Shown here: in pieces, positions 58,038 to 64,000 of the stretch
Layout of the letters: every line of letters begins with the position of its first letter
Numbering within the stretch: the stretch's first letter is position 1
Origin: Microbulbifer litoralis
GTDB lineage: Bacteria; Pseudomonadota; Gammaproteobacteria; Pseudomonadales; Cellvibrionaceae
NCBI RefSeq assembly: GCF_023634065.1
Contig: NZ_JALKCV010000001.1
Location: forward strand, 186,001 to 250,000
Direction: 5' to 3'
Length of the DNA: 64,000 nucleotides
The notes under the pieces: generated by a model
What the model was told of the DNA's origin: nothing
Seen by the model: the letters and a program-made list of their open reading frames with translations, nothing else
The model's database searches: none
Translations under genes and position numbers: made by a program

Positions 58038-58813
58038 CTTTCGATCTGGTCGAAGCGCGACACGCTGGCCAGATAGTCTTCCCAGCTGGTCTCCAGTTCC
58101 GGCGTCTGGTACCGCTTGTATTTCTCGCGGCTCAGCCACAGCACTCGCGTTTTGGCGCGGCGCAGGTCGATCAGCGGCAACTGCTCGATCGCCGAGGGCC
58201 CGCTGTGGAAAACGGAGCCGGCGCGGGAGTTCTGGATCATGTCGCTGACCAGCGTCAGGTTGACCTCGTCGGCGCGCGGATCAATGCGTTTCAGCGCGGC
58301 AACATCGGACAGCGCCTCGTAGATCGGGGAAATGGGCTGATCCCCGGCGGAGACCGTATCGGCAATGGCCGTCTGCAGCGGCACCTCGAAACGCTTCCGG
58401 TAGAGGTCCTCGACAAACAGCCGGTTCGCCGTCAGGCCGCTGACGTCCTCCGCGGACCTGGGTTTGCACAGATCGACGATCGGATCGGAGAGGCCCGCGT
58501 AGCGCTCGTCGAGCACGAACACGGTAAAGCGGTCATTGATCCCGGACATTTCCAGCAGGCGCGATATATGCCGGTTGAGGAAATTTTTCTGGTGCGCGGA
58601 CATGGCATCCGAGACATCGATAATAAACAGGTGGTGGACCTGCCGCGGCAGGCGCTCATTGCAGAGTGTGTGCCGGTCGTAGGCGTTTTCCGCCGACAGC
58701 AGTTTCTGCAGCACCACCGCGACCAGCACCACCAGTATCGCGATACCGGCGGCGAACAGCAGCAGCCCCTTGCGATCCTCCGCCGAAAACCGGCTGCGCG
58801 AACGCCTCGTCAC
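58025..58813 (-). CDS. Membrane-anchored von Willebrand A-like protein, function unknown
   Basis: A 262-residue protein with a basic N-terminus, one membrane helix (about residues 17-36) and a Rossmann-like outside or inside domain that begins HHLFIIDVSDAMSAHQ near residue 60. This resembles the first strand of a vWA domain, but the MIDAS motif DxSxS is altered to DVSDA. Later strands are NDRFTVFVLDERY, VNLTLVSDMIQNS and KTRVLWLSREKY. The start overlaps the stop of the coiled-coil gene by 4 bp, so the two are translationally coupled. Family not recognised. Confidence 0.75.
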   Translation of the reverse strand: MTRRSRSRFSAEDRKGLLLFAAGIAILVVLVAVVLQKLLSAENAYDRHTLCNERLPRQVHHLFIIDVSDAMSAHQKNFLNRHISRLLEMSGINDRFTVFVLDERYAGLSDPIVDLCKPRSAEDVSGLTANRLFVEDLYRKRFEVPLQTAIADTVSAGDQPISPIYEALSDVAALKRIDPRADEVNLTLVSDMIQNSRAGSVFHSGPSAIEQLPLIDLRRAKTRVLWLSREKYKRYQTPELETSWEDYLASVSRFDQIERVRN

Positions 58814-60192
58814 GGCGTACCCAACCCGTTTTCCCGTTCGACCCGGCCGATAAAGTCACGGATATCCGCACGGGCCTTTTCCCAGCGTTCGCCGATCAGC
58901 TCCATGGCCGCCGCATACTCCCGATCCAGGGACGCCACCATCTTCTCGAAAAACTGCAGCTCCTCGCGGTGCTGGTCGAGGCCGACCGTATTGAGTTTCG
59001 GCAGTGTGCCCAATTCAAATCGCAGCAACTCGCCGAAATAGGCCGCGCGCCGGTTCATGATCCGCGCCGAGTGCGATTGGTAGTAACGCACCAGCTCGTC
59101 CAGCAGTGCCTGAGCGCGGGCGATATCCTCCTCGTATTCGCGGCGGATTTCCTCGCTGCGCTCGATACTGGCCTTGAACTGGATAAACTGGGAGCGGAGC
59201 TGGCGATCCTTTTCCGACAGGACCTGCTGGGTTTCATCGACCGCGTCACCGACCTCGTTGAAGGCGTCGCCACAGAGTTCCAGCCAGCGTCTCTGCAGAT
59301 CCCTGACCCGCCGCGAAATTGCCGTGTAGCCCGGGTAGCGGTCCTCGACCACAAAGAATTTCGCCACCAGGGCAGACAGCGCGATGGCGCTGACAATCAC
59401 CATGATCCAGGAGTTGAAATCGCGGATGCCCCAGGGGTCCGCCCACAGGCTGGTCACGGCCACCTGGGAAGCGGTGAACGGGTTGGCCTCCAGCGCCTCG
59501 CGGTAGTGCCCGACTCCCAGCACGAAATAAATCGATGCGGCAGAGAAAGCGACAAACAGCACCCCGAAACAGAGCTTGCGCAGAATATGGACGTGAAACA
59601 GGTTGCGCAGGGAAGAGGCGATAAACACCGCCAGGCCCAGGTTGACCAGCGACAGGATAAAGGCCTGGAAAAACCCACCCAGCAGCCCCAGTTCGCTGCC
59701 GCGGGACAGGAAGAAGGCGTTCAGCCCGGTTTCGAATATAACGATAAAAAAGATGGTGGCGTAGTGGAGCAGTTTCGATTCGCGGTATTCGGCATCGCGG
59801 GTGAGACCGTTGTTGTGCCGGAATATCTCCAGGTCGGCGCGCGCGGAAGCCAGGTCCCGGGCCGATTGCTGCAGTTCCTGCAGCAGCGCCGACTTGCGGC
59901 TTTCGATCTTCTTGCTGAGCTCCCGGTCGGTATTGCCCAGTTCCTGGTAGAGCTGGCGGATGTGCAGTTCGTTGCGCGCCCCGGCCTGTTCGTCAATTTC
60001 GTCCTGGCGCTTGCGGTGCACCTTGCCGACCACTTCGTTGGCGACATAGGCGCGGATACTCTCCTCGCTCTCCGTGTGCCGGGTCCGGTCCAGCTCCGGA
60101 ATCCCCGCTTTCACATCCCGCTCGACGCGCTGCTCCAGCTTGAGGGCGGAGATCGCTGATTTGCTTGCCGGTATGGAGGTCATCGACTTCAC
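58810..60192 (-). CDS. Four-helix membrane protein with long coiled coils, function unknown
   Basis: A 460-residue protein. Residues about 60-125 are charged and heptad-like (KRQDEIDEQAGARNELHIRQL; KKIESRKSALLQELQQ), then four membrane helices at about 145-163, 168-192, 207-227 and 261-281, then a second long coiled-coil region (about 290-455: DETQQVLSEKDRQLRSQF). Topology suggests a mechanical or scaffold role with both coiled coils on one side. Paired with the vWA-like gene through a 4-bp overlap. I do not recognise the family. Confidence 0.78.
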   Translation of the reverse strand: MKSMTSIPASKSAISALKLEQRVERDVKAGIPELDRTRHTESEESIRAYVANEVVGKVHRKRQDEIDEQAGARNELHIRQLYQELGNTDRELSKKIESRKSALLQELQQSARDLASARADLEIFRHNNGLTRDAEYRESKLLHYATIFFIVIFETGLNAFFLSRGSELGLLGGFFQAFILSLVNLGLAVFIASSLRNLFHVHILRKLCFGVLFVAFSAASIYFVLGVGHYREALEANPFTASQVAVTSLWADPWGIRDFNSWIMVIVSAIALSALVAKFFVVEDRYPGYTAISRRVRDLQRRWLELCGDAFNEVGDAVDETQQVLSEKDRQLRSQFIQFKASIERSEEIRREYEEDIARAQALLDELVRYYQSHSARIMNRRAAYFGELLRFELGTLPKLNTVGLDQHREELQFFEKMVASLDREYAAAMELIGERWEKARADIRDFIGRVERENGLGTP

Positions 60193-60469
60193 CTAAATAC
60201 ATCCCACTTTTAGGTACTTTCCAACTCAAGACTTGGGGTTCAGTTCCCAGAGCCGGGCCGGCCCAATTTCACTTACCTGCAAGAACAGGGCAGCAGAACT
60301 CTCTGTTTACAGAATAGCCACGCAGGCGAAACCCTGCGCCGCACATGCGACAAATCGCCGGCGCACGGGGGTACAAAAGGGTAAAGCAGTTGAAGGCGGC
60401 GCCCCGGGGCGCACCGATTACCGTCGGGAGGGAGGGACGGCGGCGTCGGAAGCGTCGCCGCCGGTCGAT
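60193..60469. other. Intergenic region between the membrane module and the DUF1820 gene
   Basis: 277 bp without a credible gene. It probably contains the promoter of the two-gene membrane module; no clear boxes or hairpins found. Confidence 0.4.
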
Positions 60470-60802
60470 CTACTCGGTATCCACCGGCGGGCGGCCGGGG
60501 GCGGGGAAGGGAAACTGGGCCACTTTGTCGCCCTTTACTTCCACGATCTTGCCGGTGCCCTCTTTCTCCACTTCATCGATGCGCACGATGCTGTGCATCG
60601 GGATATAGGAGCGGGTCACCGCGTTGAACTCGGACTTGAGCTTTTCCTCGCTGGGGTCCACCACCAGCTGCGACTTCTCGCCAAAGACAAACTCCTCCAC
60701 CTCGATAAAGCCGTACATATCGCTCTGGTAGATGGCCCGGGCATAGAGTTCGTACACCTGGCTCTGGTTGTGGAAGATGACTTTGTAAATCGGGTTCGCC
60801 AT
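60470..60802 (-). CDS. DUF1820 family protein
   Basis: A 110-residue soluble protein starting MANPIYKVIFHNQSQVYELYAR. The conserved features are FIEVEEFVFGEKSQLVVDPSEEKLK and SYIPMHSIVRIDEVEKEG, as in DUF1820 proteins of pseudomonads. The longer frame upstream of the ATG at 60802 is not supported. It is divergent from miaB, the usual neighbour. Function unknown. Confidence 0.88.
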   Translation of the reverse strand: MANPIYKVIFHNQSQVYELYARAIYQSDMYGFIEVEEFVFGEKSQLVVDPSEEKLKSEFNAVTRSYIPMHSIVRIDEVEKEGTGKIVEVKGDKVAQFPFPAPGRPPVDTE

Positions 60803-60967
60803 AGAGATCTCAAAAAGGGAGCTTTCGCCCCACCAATGGTAGCCTGACGTCGGCCTCGAAAAAGCGGGCAAGCATAGCAGTCGCCCCCAGCCCCGTCTAT
60901 GCAGTCCGGAACGGGGCCGCTATAATGCCCCACCTTTTCGATTGACCAGTTTTTAACCAGGCGATCT

Positions 60968-62359
60968 ATGTCTTCCGAACTGACCGAAACCCCGGAAAGC
61001 ACCGGGGTGAAAAAGCTCTACATCAAGACCCACGGCTGCCAGATGAACGAGTACGACTCGGCGCGCATGCGCGACCTGCTGGGGGAGTCCCACGCCATGG
61101 TGCCCACCGACGACCCGGAAGACGCCGACGTGCTGCTGGTCAACACCTGTTCCATCCGCGAGAAAGCGCAGGAAAAACTGTTCCACCAACTGGGCCGCTG
61201 GAAGCACCTGAAGGAAAAAAATCCCGACCTGATCATCGGCGTCGGCGGCTGTGTGGCCAGCCAGGAAGGGGATGCCATCTCCAAACGCGCGCCCTACGTG
61301 GACCTGATTTTCGGCCCGCAGACCCTGCACCGCCTGCCCGAGATGATGCAGACCCGTGAACAGAAGAACGGTGCCGTGGTGGTGGACGTGACCTTCCCGG
61401 AGATCGAGAAGTTCGACCGCCTGCCGCAGCCAGAGGCCGATGGCGCCACCGCTTTCGTGTCCATCATGGAGGGCTGTTCCAAGTACTGCACTTTCTGCGT
61501 GGTGCCCTACACCCGCGGCGAGGAGGTGAGCCGCCCGGTGGCGGACGTGCTGGAGGAAGTGGCCCACCTGGCGGACCAGGGCGTGCGCGAGGTCAACCTG
61601 CTGGGCCAGAATGTCAACGCCTACCGCGCCCCCGGCGACGATGGCCAGATCGTCGATTTCGCCGAGCTGATCACCTACGTGGCCGCCGTCGACGGTATCG
61701 ACCGCATCCGCTACACCACTTCCCACCCGGTGGAGTTCTCCGATGCGCTGATCGATGTCTACGCCCAGGTGCCGGAGCTGGTGAACCACCTGCACCTGCC
61801 GGTGCAGAGCGGCTCCGACCGTATCCTGATGGCGATGAAGCGCGGCCACACGGCACTGGAGTACAAATCCAAGATCCGCCGCCTGCGCCGGATCCGTCCG
61901 GATATCTGCCTGTCGTCCGATTTTATCATCGGCTTCCCGGGCGAGACCGACCGGGACTTCGAGGACACCATGAAGCTGATCGAGGACGTGGGTTTCGATA
62001 TCTCCTTCAGCTTCATCTATTCCGCGCGGCCGGGCACCCCGGCGGCGGACCTGCCCGACGACACTCCGCAAGCCGTCAAGAAACAACGCCTGCAGCTGCT
62101 GCAGCACCGTATCAACCAGCAGGCGGCGGAAATCGCCCGGCGCATGGTGGGCAACACCGAGCGGGTGCTGGTGACCGGCGTGTCGAAAAAGGATCCGGGC
62201 CAGTTGCAGGGCCGGACCGAGAACAACCGCGTGGTCAACTTCCGCTGCGACGACCTGGCGCTGATCGGCAAGTTTGCCGATGTGCTGATCGAAGAGGCGC
62301 TGCCGAACTCGCTGCGGGGCACGCTGGTGGACTCGGAGCTGGATGGGCCGCTGATTTAG
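60968..62359 (+). CDS. miaB: tRNA-2-methylthio-N(6)-dimethylallyladenosine synthase MiaB
   Basis: Radical-SAM enzyme that adds the methylthio group at C2 of i6A37 in tRNAs. The 463-residue product has the N-terminal UPF0004 domain with auxiliary cluster cysteines ([24 protein letters not shown]), the radical SAM motif C170-SKY-C174-TF-C177 and a C-terminal TRAM domain ([26 protein letters not shown]). Starts the miaB-phoH-ybeY cluster. Confidence 0.98.
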   Translation: MSSELTETPESTGVKKLYIKTHGCQMNEYDSARMRDLLGESHAMVPTDDPEDADVLLVNTCSIREKAQEKLFHQLGRWKHLKEKNPDLIIGVGGCVASQEGDAISKRAPYVDLIFGPQTLHRLPEMMQTREQKNGAVVVDVTFPEIEKFDRLPQPEADGATAFVSIMEGCSKYCTFCVVPYTRGEEVSRPVADVLEEVAHLADQGVREVNLLGQNVNAYRAPGDDGQIVDFAELITYVAAVDGIDRIRYTTSHPVEFSDALIDVYAQVPELVNHLHLPVQSGSDRILMAMKRGHTALEYKSKIRRLRRIRPDICLSSDFIIGFPGETDRDFEDTMKLIEDVGFDISFSFIYSARPGTPAADLPDDTPQAVKKQRLQLLQHRINQQAAEIARRMVGNTERVLVTGVSKKDPGQLQGRTENNRVVNFRCDDLALIGKFADVLIEEALPNSLRGTLVDSELDGPLI

Positions 62360-62376
62360 ATCGGGCACCGTACAGT

Positions 62377-62412
62377 CCCCTCTCCCACCGGGAGAGGGTT
62401 AGGGAGAGGGGA
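62377..62412. repeat. C-rich hairpin after miaB
   Basis: CCCCTCTCCC, loop ACC, GGGAGAGGG, then TTAGGGAGAGGGG, 18 bp after the miaB stop. Same family as 27152-27173 and 36517-36554. It is followed by a GGTGCGCACGGCGCACC copy (62438-62458). Confidence 0.7.
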
Positions 62413-62463
62413 GCGCCCTTCGATCGGACCCGGTGACGGTGCGCACGGCGCACCCTACGCTAA

Positions 62464-62491
62464 GTCCCGAGTCCCGAGTCCCGAGTCCCGG
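62464..62491. repeat. Heptamer tandem array in reverse orientation (GTCCCGA)4
   Basis: Three perfect units and one with a changed last base (GTCCCGG): the GGGACTC repeat read from the other strand, between miaB and phoH. The only array in the window with this orientation relative to the preceding gene. Confidence 0.92.
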
Positions 62492-62608
62492 AACTGTAAT
62501 ACCACCATGTTATAAGTCCTAGAACCAGTTAGAACCCATTCGTCACACTCTGCCCTTTCCCCTACCGGGAAAATGGGTATACCCTAGCAATGAATCCCCC
62601 AGATAAAG

Positions 62609-63661
62609 GTGCCGGAAACCAATTTGGAAACACATACCCTCGCTCACAGTATCACCCTTGAGCCCAACGACGCCCGCCGCCTGGCCAACCTCTGTGGCCA
62701 ATTCGACCAACACCTGCGCCAGATAGAACAGCGACTGGATATCGAGATCCGCAATCGCGGCAACCAGTTTGCCTTCTACGGCGAGCCGGAAACGGCCCGC
62801 GCCGCCGGTGAACTGTTGAATTTCCTGTATCAGGAAACCGATACCCGCGACCACCTGACGCCGGAGGAGATCCACCTGGCGCTGCAGCAGTCCGGTGTCG
62901 AGGAGTTGCAGCAGGGCGGCAACGACAAGGCAGACGAGGCGGAGAAAGTGGTACTGATCCGCACCAAGAAATGCTCTGTACGACCGCGCGGCGGCAACCA
63001 GCGCAAGTATGTGCGCGCGGTGCAGACCAACGATATCAACTTCGGCATAGGCCCGGCCGGTACCGGCAAGACCTACCTGGCGGTGGCCTGCGCCGTGGAA
63101 GCGCTGCTGAAGGACGATGTCGAACGTATCCTGCTGGTACGCCCGGCGGTAGAGGCCGGCGAAAAGCTTGGCTTCCTGCCCGGCGACCTGAGCCAGAAGG
63201 TGGACCCCTACCTGCGCCCGCTCTACGACGCCCTCTACGAGATGCTCGGTTTCGAGACGGTGGGCAAGCTGATCGAGCGCAACGTGATCGAGGTGGCACC
63301 GCTGGCCTATATGCGCGGCCGCACCCTGAACAACGCCTTCGTGATCCTGGATGAGAGCCAGAACACCACCCGCGAGCAGATGAAGATGTTCCTGACCCGC
63401 ATCGGCTTCGGCTCCACCGCGGTGATCACCGGCGACCCCAGTCAGGTGGACCTGCCCCGCGGCCAGTCCTCCGGCCTGCGCCATGCGATCGAGGTACTGG
63501 GCAAGGTCAACGGCATCAGCTTCACCCACTTCGGCGCCAAGGATGTGGTGCGCCACCCACTGGTGCAGCGCATTGTCGAGGCCTACGACGCCCACGAAGC
63601 CGAGCGCGAGGCCCTCTCCCTGGAAGGCAGGGCCGGCAAACCGGGCGAAGACGCGGCCTGA
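62609..63661 (+). CDS. ybeZ: PhoH-like ATPase (YbeZ)
   Basis: Cytoplasmic P-loop ATPase related to PhoH, thought to work with YbeY in ribosome and RNA quality control. The 350-residue frame begins at GTG; a TTG five codons later is an alternative. It has the N-terminal KH-like region, Walker A GPAGTGKT near residue 148, [18 protein letters not shown], Walker [12 protein letters not shown] and GDPSQVDLP. Thirty bp separate it from ybeY. Confidence 0.95.
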   Translation: MPETNLETHTLAHSITLEPNDARRLANLCGQFDQHLRQIEQRLDIEIRNRGNQFAFYGEPETARAAGELLNFLYQETDTRDHLTPEEIHLALQQSGVEELQQGGNDKADEAEKVVLIRTKKCSVRPRGGNQRKYVRAVQTNDINFGIGPAGTGKTYLAVACAVEALLKDDVERILLVRPAVEAGEKLGFLPGDLSQKVDPYLRPLYDALYEMLGFETVGKLIERNVIEVAPLAYMRGRTLNNAFVILDESQNTTREQMKMFLTRIGFGSTAVITGDPSQVDLPRGQSSGLRHAIEVLGKVNGISFTHFGAKDVVRHPLVQRIVEAYDAHEAEREALSLEGRAGKPGEDAA

Positions 63662-63690
63662 GGCCGCCGCCCGCCGATGTGATCGCGATC

Positions 63691-64000
63691 ATGACCGAAC
63701 TCACCCTCGAGGTGCAGCGCGCGAGCCGCTGCACCGGCCTCCCCTCCGACGATGAGATCCACCGCTGGGCCACCGCCGCGCTGGCAGACCGCCGCGCCGG
63801 GGCGGAACTCAGTGTACGCATCGTCGATGAAGACGAGAGCCGGGAACTGAACCACCAGTACCGCGGCAAAGACAAGCCCACCAATGTTTTGTCCTTTCCC
63901 GCCGAGCTGCCGGAGGATTTAAATCTCCCATTGCTCGGCGATCTTGTAATATGTGCCCCCGTTGTCGCCCGCGAGGCGGAACAGCAGCGCAAAGCCACCA
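63691..64000 (+). CDS. ybeY: Endoribonuclease YbeY, 3' end cut by the window edge
   Basis: Metal-dependent endoribonuclease for 16S rRNA 3' end maturation and ribosome quality control. 103 residues are visible from the ATG at 63691: [31 protein letters not shown] is the family signature and [19 protein letters not shown] follows. The HGxLHLxGxDH zinc motif lies beyond the window. A GTG four codons earlier could also serve as start. Confidence 0.95.
   Translation, partial: MTELTLEVQRASRCTGLPSDDEIHRWATAALADRRAGAELSVRIVDEDESRELNHQYRGKDKPTNVLSFPAELPEDLNLPLLGDLVICAPVVAREAEQQRKAT

Overview
The window looks like the chromosome of a marine, high-GC gammaproteobacterium of the Cellvibrionales (Microbulbifer-like). 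The gene order mraZ-rsmH-ftsL-ftsI next to rnpB-rsmI, lpoA-yraN-diaA-dolP, hemA-prfA-prmC, lolB-ispE-tRNA-Gln-prs-rplY-pth-ychF and miaB-phoH-ybeY is typical gammaproteobacterial core. The N-acetylglucosamine genes and the Entner-Doudoroff block suggest a chitin- or polysaccharide-using marine lifestyle. The genus is an inference; nothing in the sequence proves it. I see no prophage, insertion sequence with a transposase, CRISPR array or rRNA gene.

Layout. 1-3.3 kb: start of the division/cell-wall cluster on the minus strand (ftsI runs off the edge). 3.6-4.7 kb: a small secreted protein and RNase P RNA. 4.8-9.3 kb: rsmI, then lpoA-yraN-diaA-dolP. 9.3-15.8 kb: a RhlB-type helicase, a DoxX protein, a MATE transporter, a secreted zinc carboxypeptidase-like protein with tail repeats, and a CDF metal exporter. 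15.9-19.1 kb: prmC, prfA, hemA. 19.4-27.1 kb: TPR lipoprotein, lolB, ispE, tRNA-Gln, prs, rplY, pth, ychF. 27.2-30 kb: EamA transporter, tRNA-Met and tRNA-Gln, a broken HepT toxin gene, a TSUP permease. 30.1-34.7 kb: SapC, a DUF6445-like protein and a TonB-dependent receptor. 35-44.2 kb: pyk, gap, eda, pgl, zwf, edd and pgi, all on the minus strand. 44.4-50.4 kb: a LacI-family regulator and the nagK-nagB-nagA-nagP operon. 50.9-57.7 kb: a PstS/OmpA-type protein, a DUF6279-like lipoprotein, an aminotransferase, an OlsF-like double acyltransferase and an LpxH-like phosphatase. 58-60.2 kb: an unrecognised two-gene membrane module. 60.4-64 kb: DUF1820, miaB, phoH, ybeY (cut by the edge).

The most coherent biology is between 31.9 and 50.6 kb. 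Four near-identical palindromes (core TGAYAGCGYTGTCA) stand before the TonB receptor gene (two copies), between pgi and the lacI-type gene, and before nagK. Together they predict a NagR-type regulon that takes up N-acetylglucosamine or chitooligosaccharides, converts them to fructose-6-phosphate, turns this to glucose-6-phosphate with Pgi and burns it through the Entner-Doudoroff pathway to pyruvate, with all enzymes encoded side by side.

The intergenic DNA is unusually rich in structured repeats: GGGACTC heptamer arrays behind five genes, several nested palindromic elements with a conserved core but different, self-complementary arms (24.0-24.4, 54.9-55.1 and 57.9-58.0 kb), and dispersed hairpin families. 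One heptamer array has become the coding sequence of the peptidyl-tRNA hydrolase tail.
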